Assembly (NCBI RefSeq): GCF_001592935.1
Contig: NZ_LRDB01000012.1
Location: 248,001 to 312,000, forward strand
Reading direction: 5' to 3'
From: Roseivirga echinicomitans
GTDB lineage: Bacteria; Bacteroidota; Bacteroidia; Cytophagales; Cyclobacteriaceae
Length of the DNA: 64,000 nucleotides
Below the pieces are notes generated by a model, which had not been told where the DNA came from, made no database searches, and saw nothing but the letters and a program-made list of their open reading frames with translations. Positions 25,179 to 33,419 of this stretch are shown in pieces (positions within the stretch are counted from its first letter, which is position 1; every line of letters starts with the position of its first letter). The position numbers and the translations under genes were made by a program.

Positions 25179-25816
25179 TGCATCCTTTACTCAATGGTTT
25201 ATTGTTTGGTCTGTTGCTATGTATCCTAATTGGCCCTGTTTTCTTTGCGCTTATTCAAAATAGCATTGAAAAGGGTTTTTGGTCTGGATTCTTTATGGCC
25301 ATAGGAGTGGCGTTAAGCGATGTCTTTTATATTGTAATTACCTACTTCGGAGTTTCTCAACTTGTGGAGAGTGAGAACTTTAAAATGTGGCTGGGAGGAG
25401 TAGGGGGAGTTATTATGCTGGTGTTTGGGCTTTTCTATTTGTTTAAATCCGTCCCCAAAACGACCGTCATGAAAAATACCAATGGTGGTAAACATGGCTT
25501 CAAACAGATCTTAAAAGGTTTTTTCCTGAATGGTGTAAATCCTTTTGTGTTGTTTTTTTGGATTGGGATTATGAGTAAAGTCTCCATCGATTTTGAATAC
25601 ACTTCAAATCAAGCCTTTGCGTTTTTTACTGCTCTAGTTGGTACAGTCTTTATTGTAGATGTCCTTAAGTCGTATTTCGCTACCAAACTCAGAGAGATTG
25701 TTACAGCTCGTTTTATGAGAATCATGAACCGCACCGTAGGTGTGGCTTTGATCCTTTTTGCCCTCCGATTACTTAATTTCTTACTAGAGGGTTTTGGAAT
25801 TCAACTCTTTGCGTAG
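25178..25816 (+). CDS. LysE/RhtB family exporter
   Basis: A 212-residue inner-membrane protein with about six helices. The first helix has the LysE signature LLFGLLLCILIGPVFFALIQNSIEKG, followed by GFFMAIGVALSDVFYIVITYFG. Known members export amino acids or their derivatives by proton antiport. The ATG overlaps the GH3 stop, so the exporter is translated with the GH3 enzyme and may export its product. It is followed after 2 bases by an exported membrane protein. Confidence 0.88.
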   Translation: MHPLLNGLLFGLLLCILIGPVFFALIQNSIEKGFWSGFFMAIGVALSDVFYIVITYFGVSQLVESENFKMWLGGVGGVIMLVFGLFYLFKSVPKTTVMKNTNGGKHGFKQILKGFFLNGVNPFVLFFWIGIMSKVSIDFEYTSNQAFAFFTALVGTVFIVDVLKSYFATKLREIVTARFMRIMNRTVGVALILFALRLLNFLLEGFGIQLFA

Positions 25817-25818
25817 CC

Positions 25819-26415
25819 ATGAAAAAATCATTCTTTCTTACTGTCTTTCTGGTTTTTACCACCTTTCAGGCGCTAGGGCAATCTTCTGAACTAACAGCAT
25901 TTAATGCGGATCGACTGCAACTGAACAAGGTAGGAATGGTTGTTTTAGGCAGTTGGGCTATAGGTAACTTCGCCACTAATGCCGCTTTACTGAGAAACCC
26001 TAGCTCTAAAGAGCAAGGCTATTTTTACAGAATGAATATTTATTGGAATGTAGTGAATTTAGCCCTGGCCGTTCCTGGCTTACGTAACTCCCTAATTACC
26101 GACCCAAGTTCAATTAGTCTAACGGAATCCATTGGTGATTACCATCAAATGGGAAAAGTGCTTTTGATCAATGCTGGCCTAGATGTAGCTTACATTACGG
26201 GTGGTTTCTTAATGAAAGAAATGACCAAATCACGACCAAATAGGCAAGACCTGCTGAATGGGTATGGTAAGTCTTTAATGCTACAAGGTGGATTTCTCTT
26301 TGCTTTTGATGTAGTGATGTATGGCTTGCTGCAATCCAAGAGCGATAGCCTGAATAAAATAATAGAAACTGTCAGTGTAAATGCTGACGGATTTAGTCTG
26401 GTTTTTAGGTTTTAG
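25819..26415 (+). CDS. exported DUF6992-like protein
   Basis: A 198-residue protein with a signal peptide (MKKSFFLTVFLVFTTFQALGQSS; cleavage after QALG or similar) and several hydrophobic stretches, including NKVGMVVLGSWAIGNFATNAAL and LMLQGGFLFAFDVVMYGLL. The pattern resembles a Bacteroidota family of uncharacterised envelope proteins (I believe DUF6992). It is third in the GH3-LysE operon. Its stop overlaps the stop of the convergent gene by four bases. Confidence 0.65.
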   Translation: MKKSFFLTVFLVFTTFQALGQSSELTAFNADRLQLNKVGMVVLGSWAIGNFATNAALLRNPSSKEQGYFYRMNIYWNVVNLALAVPGLRNSLITDPSSISLTESIGDYHQMGKVLLINAGLDVAYITGGFLMKEMTKSRPNRQDLLNGYGKSLMLQGGFLFAFDVVMYGLLQSKSDSLNKIIETVSVNADGFSLVFRF

Positions 26416-26939
26416 TCTTTAACTCTAAAGAAATATGATGGGCGTTTTCGACTTAAAAAACGTCTTACTCTCTTTCTGGATAAATGCCCATTTTTTTTAA
26501 CATGAAAAAGTCTGTCACCTTTAGTGAATAGATTAGAAAAATTTATTTCCAAAGTTTGATGTCTTGATGTCAGCAGGCTTGCAGTATGATCCTCCAAGGA
26601 TATCAAACTTGATTGTTGGTTGTCAGACATAACTAAGCTGTCTTTTATTGAATTTGTTTGGCTACCTGAGATACGAATTGTGTCAAATATCGGAACAACT
26701 TTAAGTTCAATGAAGCCATTTTCCTCATGCCAAATACCAGTTGCCCATTGCGATGCCAAATCATGGCTCCTTGAATAAGAGAAAGTGGAGTCAGATCTTA
26801 ATTCTAATTTTTCTCCGAAATAACTTCTGTAAGTTCCTGAAATACTAGATTGAGCATCAAGAGCTTTTTCTGCAACAAAGAAAATGGCTATCAATACGAA
26901 CATTATATACTTATGTGAAATGCACTTCATATTCATCAT
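26412..26939 (-). CDS. secreted hypothetical protein
   Basis: A 175-residue protein with an N-terminal hydrophobic segment (KYIMFVLIAIFFVAEKALDAQ) that looks like a signal peptide. The mature part SISGTYRSYFGEKLELRSDSTFSYSRSHDL...WATGIWHEENGFIELKV is a lipocalin- or META-like beta pattern, with growth from substituting strands and a Trp-Gly turn. The C-terminus is basic (GHLSRKRVRRFLSRKRPSYFF). Several in-frame ATGs are possible starts. I do not recognise the family. Confidence 0.6.
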   Translation of the reverse strand: MMNMKCISHKYIMFVLIAIFFVAEKALDAQSSISGTYRSYFGEKLELRSDSTFSYSRSHDLASQWATGIWHEENGFIELKVVPIFDTIRISGSQTNSIKDSLVMSDNQQSSLISLEDHTASLLTSRHQTLEINFSNLFTKGDRLFHVKKNGHLSRKRVRRFLSRKRPSYFFRVKD

Positions 26940-27049
26940 AATCTAAGGCATTCACATAAACTATACAATACTAGTTAGGTATTGTCTTAGTGGATTGTAA
27001 GTTTAAATAGAGAAATGATCAGAGTGCATTTCTAAAGCGGTTTAGATTC

Positions 27050-28099
27050 TTAATCCTCCAACACGTTGCTCACAAAAGTACTTTTAGAGAGCATAAATAG
27101 AATGAAGAAAACCAATCCCCATTTGGCGTAAATAGGATAGAAGTCCGTGGTGTTCTTGTAACGGGTTTCTTTTATTTCAGCTTTTTCGTATTGGTCGATC
27201 AGGCTAAAAACGTTTGAAAGTGCTTCGTTATCAGAAGCACGATAGAACTGGCCATCACCAATCTCGGCAATCTTTCTTAGCGTGGTTTCATCTAGCGTAT
27301 TCTCTATGTAATTGGGTCTGCCAAAGAAGTCTTTTCCGTAAGGTACTTTTCCATCCTTACCAATACCAATGGTGTAGATTTTAATGCCGTAAGCAGCAGC
27401 CAATTCAGCTGCAGTAATTGGGTCAATGTTTCCGGCAGTGTTGTCTCCATCACTCAATAGAATCATCACTTTAGAAGCCGCAGTTGATTCCGTCATTCGG
27501 TTGGTACCCGTTGCTATGGCGCTGCCAATGGCCGTGCCTCGGTTCTCGATTTTACCAAAGTCTACTTCAGTGTCTATGAAACTGCCCAGTAATTCATAAT
27601 CCGTGGTTAACGGAGAGAGTGAGTATGCGTCACCGGAAAAGATTACTAGTCCAATTCTGTCCTGAAACCGGCCATTGATAAAATCACGCGCTGTCTGTTT
27701 AGCGGCTTCAAGCCGGTTCGGTTTAAAATCTTCAATCTGCATTGATTCAGAGGTGTCAATGATCAATACGATATCAATTCCTTCTGTCCATTGCTCTACT
27801 TCTTCATTGGTACGCTGAGGGCGAGCGAGTGCAACAATCAGCATGGCCAAAGCCAAGGCCGTAAATAGGTTAGGAATAACCCTCAAGTAGCTTGTCCAGC
27901 TGCGTTCTATGTCTTGTTTGGGAAGTGCAACAGGGAGCTTTTGCTTTATTTTAGTGCCGATCAGCCATTTAAGAAGAAACAGAATCAGAACTAATGGGAG
28001 AGCGTATAGAAAAATAGGAAACGCCCAATCAAAGGATTGGAAACCCGTAGGAGTAAACCACTCCAATGAAAGCCAACTATATTTCGATTCGTCAAGCAT
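27050..28099 (-). CDS. BatA-like von Willebrand factor A membrane protein
   Basis: A 349-residue inner-membrane protein: two helices near residues 26-45 and 71-91, a periplasm-facing or cytosolic VWA domain, and a C-terminal helix (WGLVFFILFML). The metal-ion-dependent adhesion site is intact: IDTSESM, a Thr in LTTDYE, and LLSDGDN. Bat proteins work with a MoxR ATPase as chaperone-like complexes; loss in Bacteroides fragilis reduces aerotolerance. The start overlaps the preceding gene by 8 bases. MoxR and batB/C are not in this cluster. Confidence 0.87.
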   Translation of the reverse strand: MLDESKYSWLSLEWFTPTGFQSFDWAFPIFLYALPLVLILFLLKWLIGTKIKQKLPVALPKQDIERSWTSYLRVIPNLFTALALAMLIVALARPQRTNEEVEQWTEGIDIVLIIDTSESMQIEDFKPNRLEAAKQTARDFINGRFQDRIGLVIFSGDAYSLSPLTTDYELLGSFIDTEVDFGKIENRGTAIGSAIATGTNRMTESTAASKVMILLSDGDNTAGNIDPITAAELAAAYGIKIYTIGIGKDGKVPYGKDFFGRPNYIENTLDETTLRKIAEIGDGQFYRASDNEALSNVFSLIDQYEKAEIKETRYKNTTDFYPIYAKWGLVFFILFMLSKSTFVSNVLED

Positions 28100-28991
28100 T
28101 TTTAATTACTTCTGAAATGTGATTGTATCGGTCTTGAGTATAGTCTTTCAAAAACTCAAAATCGTTCTGTAAGGCAGAAACGGTAGCCTTACTGTATATG
28201 TTTTTATCAATGGATTTGAGCGTTTCATCCAAGCTGGAACTTTGCGTCAATAATACAATTTCCTTGGTGGTTAGTTTGGTATATGGTAGATTTTCCAAAC
28301 CTTCCATATAGCTCTTCCAGTACTTTAAAGTCTTTTCAATATTCGCCTTGGTCGTATCGTTGCTCAAAGCATCAATCTGTAGATCGAAGGCTGCTTTGAA
28401 CTTCTCAAGACCTTTGTTCAATCTGTACAGTCTTATTCGTTTTCTAATTTCTTTACCCCATACTACTAAAACGATTATGGCTAAAACACCTAAAACCACT
28501 AATGCGATAATGAAATAAGGATAGTTGAATTCAAGTGATACAGGCCTGTAGTAAGAGTTTTCTTCCATACTCACACTATCGGGCATTTGTGTAACTACCT
28601 GATCGAGAATAATCGAATCCATTAAACTGAAATTCGGAATACTGTCGCTTGCTGTAATAAGAAACACAGGTAAGGACAGTCTCTGAACCGTATCAATCTC
28701 AAAAGTAGTGAGGTAATACACCGCACTGTCAATACTGTTTAAGTCGTCAGACTGCGTGTTGAAGTATTCCTTTTTAACCAGTTCAAAAGGAGCAAAGTTA
28801 TAGAGCGAATCAGGAAATATAACAGACCTGTTTTTCTTGTCTTTATAACTGAAAATAAACGGAACCGGCTCACCGATTTTCACACTGTCTTTCAGAAAAA
28901 AACCAATGGGCTTTGTTTCCTGAGCGTGAATTGCCTGACTTCCAGAAAAAATTAAGGCGGCTAGAATGGTAAGTTTAACGATCTTAATCAC
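28092..28991 (-). CDS. BatD-like exported membrane protein
   Basis: A 299-residue protein: signal peptide (ILAALIFSGSQAIHAQ), a beta-rich exported domain of about 125 residues, one membrane helix (FIIALVVLGVLAIIVLVVWG), then a basic cytosolic domain. It lies between DUF58 and BatA with 8-base overlaps on both sides, the position of the BatD-type or DUF4381-type partner in such operons. The start is GTG. The sequence shows no catalytic motif; a scaffolding role in the MoxR-associated complex is inferred from position. Confidence 0.7.
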   Translation of the reverse strand: MIKIVKLTILAALIFSGSQAIHAQETKPIGFFLKDSVKIGEPVPFIFSYKDKKNRSVIFPDSLYNFAPFELVKKEYFNTQSDDLNSIDSAVYYLTTFEIDTVQRLSLPVFLITASDSIPNFSLMDSIILDQVVTQMPDSVSMEENSYYRPVSLEFNYPYFIIALVVLGVLAIIVLVVWGKEIRKRIRLYRLNKGLEKFKAAFDLQIDALSNDTTKANIEKTLKYWKSYMEGLENLPYTKLTTKEIVLLTQSSSLDETLKSIDKNIYSKATVSALQNDFEFLKDYTQDRYNHISEVIKNA

Positions 28992-29862
28992 GCTTCATTG
29001 ATTTATTTCGCAGTTTGAAAAGTTTGATGAGTTGGGGGATATAATAATCCTTGGTGTTGATTTCTACATAATTGATCTGGTGCTTTCTGCAAAACAGCTG
29101 TAAGTCATCTTTATTCGTAGAGTATCGTTTTTCTAGCTTATTTCTGAAATCCCTTGACGAAGTATTTACCCACACCGTTTTACGGCTCTCTTTATCGTAA
29201 ACAGGAATTATTCCCAAGTTAGGTAAATTAGTTTCTCTGTCGTCTTTCAAGTGAATCACCACAAGATCGTGCTTATTCGACAAGGTCCTTAGGTTCTTCT
29301 CGTAATCGGTGTCAATAAAATCCGAAATTAAGATTACTACACTCTTTTTATTGATGGCTTCAAGCGCTAAACCAATCGCCTTACTGATATTAGTTTTTCC
29401 AGATTTTGGTTTTAGGTTATAGAGTTCATGAATAATGGCATAGCCATGTTTGCTGCCTTTTCCTGACTTCACGAACTTTTCTTTTTGATCTGAAAAGCAA
29501 ATGAGACCCACTCTGTTTTGCTCTTTAATAGCAGAGAGCGTTAAAACGGAAGCGATTTCTTTTCCCACATCTACCTTTTGGGCGCCTGGATTTCCTATTT
29601 CTTGCGAACCACTGACATCGAGTAAGAAGAAAACAGTTTGTTCTTTTTCTTCCTTAAAAGTCTTTACAAAGGTTCCATGCCCTTTGGCCGAAGTGTTCCA
29701 GTCAATATTTCGGACGTCATCACCATAGTGGTATTCACGCACTCCGTCAAACTCCATCCCCGATCCTTTGAAAATGGAATGGAAATCCCCTTGCATCCGG
29801 GAATTGATGGCTTTTCTGATTTGTATTTCGTACTTCCTAAGCTTGGAAATTATGTGCTCCAT
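28984..29862 (-). CDS. DUF58 domain-containing protein
   Basis: A 292-residue soluble protein with the DUF58 signature GMEFDGVREYHYGDDVRNIDW and a degenerate VWA-like fold (FFLLDVSGSQEIG, with DxSxS). The family partners MoxR ATPases. It heads the operon DUF58-BatD-like-BatA. A MoxR gene, usually immediately upstream, is absent; the neighbour upstream is divergent. Likely an adaptor. Confidence 0.87.
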   Translation of the reverse strand: MEHIISKLRKYEIQIRKAINSRMQGDFHSIFKGSGMEFDGVREYHYGDDVRNIDWNTSAKGHGTFVKTFKEEKEQTVFFLLDVSGSQEIGNPGAQKVDVGKEIASVLTLSAIKEQNRVGLICFSDQKEKFVKSGKGSKHGYAIIHELYNLKPKSGKTNISKAIGLALEAINKKSVVILISDFIDTDYEKNLRTLSNKHDLVVIHLKDDRETNLPNLGIIPVYDKESRKTVWVNTSSRDFRNKLEKRYSTNKDDLQLFCRKHQINYVEINTKDYYIPQLIKLFKLRNKSMKRD

Positions 29863-29957
29863 ATCTAAAAGGCCAAAAATAGAATTAAATCGGTTTTATT
29901 CAGCGTCAACTATCTTAAATTTGGTTAAGAAGCATTCCGCTACCGTGCAGAATACGT

Positions 29958-29965
29958 TACCTTTG
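29958..29965 (+). promoter_or_regulatory. promoter -7 element before DUF4296
   Basis: TACCTTTG, exact TAnnTTTG match, placing the transcript start near 29973 and a 40-base leader before the gene. Confidence 0.4.
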
Positions 29966-30013
29966 ACAAATTCGTTTGAAAATCGAAGTTGAAAATAAAA
30001 TTGAGGATTGAGT

Positions 30014-30358
30014 GTGAAAAAGCTTTTTTTGTTGGCGGTTAGTTGCTTGTTTTTTACCTGCGGTAGTAAAGAAGAGTTGCCTGAAGGATTATTGTCAGAA
30101 TCTGAGATGATCGACATCATGATCGACATCCGAGTAGCAGAGGGTAAGGTTACCCATTTGTTGCTTAAGCCCGACTCCGCCAAACAGGTGTTTAAGATAA
30201 TGGAAAAGAGGATTTTCGAAGAGCATGATGTAGATACTGTTGCCTATAAAAGTAGCTATCAATACTATTTGCTTCATCCAGAAAAGGCTTCTGTCATATT
30301 TTCAGCCACCTTGGATAGCCTCAATGTTATGAAAGAAAGAGTCACCAATCAGCGATAA
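30014..30358 (+). CDS. DUF4296 lipoprotein
   Basis: A 114-residue protein of the DUF4296 family, Bacteroidota-specific and uncharacterised. The signal VKKLFLLAVSCLFFTCGSK ends in a lipobox with Cys; the mature part is helical (SESEMIDIMIDIRVAEGKV). I take the GTG at 30014; a TTG two codons earlier is possible, and a stop (TGA 30002-30004) closes the frame upstream. Bases 30106-30129 repeat a 12-base unit that encodes MIDI twice. Confidence 0.78.
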   Translation: MKKLFLLAVSCLFFTCGSKEELPEGLLSESEMIDIMIDIRVAEGKVTHLLLKPDSAKQVFKIMEKRIFEEHDVDTVAYKSSYQYYLLHPEKASVIFSATLDSLNVMKERVTNQR

Positions 30359-30378
30359 GAATAAGCCCCATTTACTGA

Positions 30379-32757
30379 ATGCTTTATCCCCCGAATTTAG
30401 AAGAAAAGTTAGGTTTTGATAAAATCAGGGCCATTTTACTCGAGAAATGTGAGAGTAACCTAGGTGCCCAGTACGTTTCAAAAATAAAATACGCCATAGA
30501 TCGTAATTCTATAGATAAGTGGTTGGAGCAAACCCACGAATTCACTCGAATTATTCAAAGTGGCGAGCTTTTCCCTAATGCTAACTACATCGATGTTTCA
30601 TCACACCTCAAGAAGGTACAGATGGAAAACTCATTTCTTTCGGAAGAAGAGTTTTTCGATTTGCTGTTGGTTTTCAAAACTGCCGACCAATGCTTGGGCT
30701 TTTTCAGCCAAAAACGAGACGATTACCCTGAGCTGGTTCAGCTTACTCATCCATTGCTATGGAATGATGCATTGCTTTGGTCCATAGACCGAAAGTTTGA
30801 TGAGCGTGGAAAGCTAAAAGACAATGCGTCTGCTTTATTGGCTGAAATCAGAAAAGGGATTTTTACCGAGCAGCAGAGACTTAGAAAAGTACTTGATGGT
30901 ATTTTAAGACGGGCACAAAAAGATGGCTTTACACCAGACGATGTGTCCATTACGATTCGTGAAGGCCGAATGGTAATTCCTGTGTTGGCGGAATACAAAA
31001 GAAGGGTGCGCGGCTTTGTGCATGGCGAATCTGCCACTGGCCAAACCGTTTATTTAGAGCCTAGCGAAGTACTCGAAATCAATAATGAAGTTCGCGAATT
31101 GGAGTATGCTGAAAAGCGCGAAGTCACACGAATTCTAACAGCATTGACCGATGAGGTGCGTCTGGAACTGGAGAACCTTTCAGGGATAATGAGATTTTTG
31201 GGCGTCATCGATTTTATTCGAGCCAAAGCTCGGTTCGGAATTGAAATTGGAGGAATAAAGCCTGTTTGGAACGAAAATAAGGGCTTTAAATGGAAGAAAG
31301 CCCGACATCCGTCACTTTACCTTTCTTTTAAAAAGTTAGGGAAGACGGTAGTGCCATTGAATATTTCACTCGATGCAGAAAAACGAATCTTGGTGATTTC
31401 TGGGCCAAATGCCGGAGGGAAGAGTGTTTGCCTAAAAACAGTAGGTTTATTGCAATACATGTTCCAATGTGGCTTGCTGGTTTCTGTAGATGAAACTTCA
31501 CGCTTCACTATTTATAACGACCTCTTTATTGATATTGGTGACGAACAATCCATCGAGAACGACTTAAGTACTTACAGTTCGCACTTGGTGAACATGAAGA
31601 ACCTTTTGGGACATGTTAATAAAGCCAGTTTATTTCTGATTGATGAATTTGGAACGGGTACCGAACCGCAGTTTGGTGGTGCCATTGCCGAGGCCATTTT
31701 GGATGAACTCCGCAGTTCGAAAGGCATGGGCGTAATTACTACGCACTATGGCAACCTAAAGGAGTATGCCGACAAGCAGCATGGTTTGGTGAATGGAGCC
31801 ATGAAGTACGATTTGAAGAACCTTCAACCTATTTATCAACTAGAAATAGGCAAACCTGGAAGTTCTTTCGCTTTAGAAATTGCCAGAAAAATTGGTCTTT
31901 CAAACCAAACCATAGAATACGCCAAGTCTAAAGTAGGAGTGAAGCAGGTTTCTGTAGATCAGCTTTTAGGTCAGTTAGAAAGTCAGCAGTACGAAGTAGA
32001 GAAAGCTGAGAAAAGGGTGAAGGTGAAGGAAAAGGAGTTGGATGAATTGACCAACCAATATGCCGAACTCAAATCTCACCTCGAAAATCAAGAGAAGAAA
32101 ATACTGAATACGGCCAAACGTGAGGCTAAAGTGCTTCTGGATAGTGCCAATAAGGAGGTGGAGCGTGTTATTCGCGAGATAAAAGAAGCCCAGGCGGATA
32201 AAGAGAAAGTAAAGCAAGCCCGCGAAAGCTTAGAGGTTGCCAAGAAGAAAACCAAAATCACTTCGCAAGAAAAAGAGGTAGTTCAAACCGAGACGGGTGC
32301 CATTGAAGTAGGGAGTTATGTCCGTATTAAGGGACAAGAGACCTCAGGGAAAGTGGTGTCTATCAAGGGCAAAGATGTTGAGTTAAGTATTGGAGCATTG
32401 AGCTCTATGGTCAAGCTTAATCGCTTAGAGAAAATTACCCGCAAAGAAACCCGTGAAAAGACCAATGTGATGTTGGGCAAAGCGGGAGTTTCGATCAATG
32501 AGAAAATGGCCAACTTCACTCAGAAATTAGATATTCGTGGCTATCGTGCCGAAGAGGTCATTCCAAAACTAGAGCAATATATGGACGAAGCCATTCTGCT
32601 TGGCTTTAACGAACTCCATATTCTTCATGGAAAAGGCAATGGAGTGTTAAGACAAATCGTCCGAACTCACCTCTCGTCTTACAAAGAAATTGCCCAAATG
32701 AAAGACGAACATGTAGACCGTGGAGGAGCAGGAATTACCGTGGTTACAATGCGTTAG
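30379..32757 (+). CDS. mutS2: MutS2 endonuclease/ribosome rescue ATPase
   Basis: A 792-residue MutS2. Members lack the mismatch-recognition domains of MutS; known roles are suppression of recombination and, in Bacillus, splitting of collided ribosomes. Walker A is ISGPNAGGKSVCLKT (GPNAGGKS from residue 342), Walker B LFLIDEFGTGTEP, then a long coiled coil (about 520-640), a KOW-like segment near 660, and a C-terminal Smr nuclease domain (LDIRGYRAEEVI with HGKGNGVLR). The LDxR-type motif here reads LDIRG and HGKG is intact, so nuclease activity is plausible. Confidence 0.95.
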   Translation: MLYPPNLEEKLGFDKIRAILLEKCESNLGAQYVSKIKYAIDRNSIDKWLEQTHEFTRIIQSGELFPNANYIDVSSHLKKVQMENSFLSEEEFFDLLLVFKTADQCLGFFSQKRDDYPELVQLTHPLLWNDALLWSIDRKFDERGKLKDNASALLAEIRKGIFTEQQRLRKVLDGILRRAQKDGFTPDDVSITIREGRMVIPVLAEYKRRVRGFVHGESATGQTVYLEPSEVLEINNEVRELEYAEKREVTRILTALTDEVRLELENLSGIMRFLGVIDFIRAKARFGIEIGGIKPVWNENKGFKWKKARHPSLYLSFKKLGKTVVPLNISLDAEKRILVISGPNAGGKSVCLKTVGLLQYMFQCGLLVSVDETSRFTIYNDLFIDIGDEQSIENDLSTYSSHLVNMKNLLGHVNKASLFLIDEFGTGTEPQFGGAIAEAILDELRSSKGMGVITTHYGNLKEYADKQHGLVNGAMKYDLKNLQPIYQLEIGKPGSSFALEIARKIGLSNQTIEYAKSKVGVKQVSVDQLLGQLESQQYEVEKAEKRVKVKEKELDELTNQYAELKSHLENQEKKILNTAKREAKVLLDSANKEVERVIREIKEAQADKEKVKQARESLEVAKKKTKITSQEKEVVQTETGAIEVGSYVRIKGQETSGKVVSIKGKDVELSIGALSSMVKLNRLEKITRKETREKTNVMLGKAGVSINEKMANFTQKLDIRGYRAEEVIPKLEQYMDEAILLGFNELHILHGKGNGVLRQIVRTHLSSYKEIAQMKDEHVDRGGAGITVVTMR

Positions 32758-32810
32758 TCATTGGTTGAGTGGTCATTAGTCATCGAGGGTAGTCCATAAA
32801 CTCAATTCAT

Positions 32811-32949
32811 CGTCATTGCGAGAAATAGACTTCTCGGTAGCGAAAGGCTATGACGAAGCAATCTCACTTTTCAAATTACAGAAACTGCTGGCTAGAGACC
32901 GCTTCGTTGCAATCCATTGCTATCGCATGGCCTGCGTCTCGCAGTGACG
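32811..32949. repeat. 139-bp inverted-repeat (MITE/REP-like) element
   Basis: The ends CGTCATTGCGAGA (32811-32823) and TCTCGCAGTGACG (32937-32949) are inverted repeats with one mismatch. Inside, GACGAAGCAATCTC (about 32852-32865) and GAGACCGCTTCGTTGC (32895-32910) are further related inverted pieces. This composition (CGTCATTGCGAG, GAAGCAATC) is typical of dispersed noncoding repeats in Bacteroidota and other genomes. A second partial start, CGTCATTCTGA, occurs at 32961-32971. It lies between mutS2 and the minus-strand ytxJ. No open frame crosses it. Confidence 0.75.
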
Positions 32950-33045
32950 GTCGTTTTAGGCGTCATTCTGAAATTTTAGACTGATGTGAGTCAGGATAAA
33001 ATGAAAGAATCTGTTTGATATACTGCCTTTGGAGTTAACTCAACC

Positions 33046-33414
33046 CTAAACCAACTTCAACATCGCATCATAGTCAATCGACATGTGCGAACTGTTATGA
33101 ACAGCTTTGCTGTTTTTAATCACAATGGCTTGTGGAGATTCATGTTGCACGCGAAATTGTTCAGCAATGGCGTTTGAGATTTCTCTAAACTGAATCAAGT
33201 CTAAGTAATAAACTTTCAATTGGTTACCTTCTGCTGTCCAGTTACGCTCCAAGCGGTTCAGCGCCATGCTGCTAATGCTGCAACGGGTACTGTGCTTATA
33301 AATCACCACCGTTTGGTTTTTGCTCTCTTCAATTATTTCAGAAATCTGATCTAAACGCTCCAATCTATTCCACGGCACTTCAACTGTGTCTTCCTTCTTT
33401 TTATTCCAAAACAT
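33046..33414 (-). CDS. ytxJ: bacillithiol-system protein YtxJ (DUF2847)
   Basis: A 122-residue thioredoxin-fold protein of the YtxJ family, thought to act as a monothiol bacilliredoxin that removes bacillithiol from proteins. The active site reads KHSTRCSISSMAL; the family usually has Cys-Pro, here Cys-Ser. The C-terminal part has HNSSHMSI after the strand AIVIKNSK. It follows the E1 fusion gene after 5 bases. bshC at 46 kb supports a bacillithiol-using cell. Confidence 0.85.
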   Translation of the reverse strand: MFWNKKKEDTVEVPWNRLERLDQISEIIEESKNQTVVIYKHSTRCSISSMALNRLERNWTAEGNQLKVYYLDLIQFREISNAIAEQFRVQHESPQAIVIKNSKAVHNSSHMSIDYDAMLKLV

Positions 33415-33419
33415 AAAAC

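Noticed and set aside
30106-30129. Direct repeat of a 12-base unit (GATGATCGACAT-like) in DUF4296
   Set aside because: It encodes MIDIMIDI in frame within a helical protein and has no more than two copies; a coding coincidence, not a repeat element.
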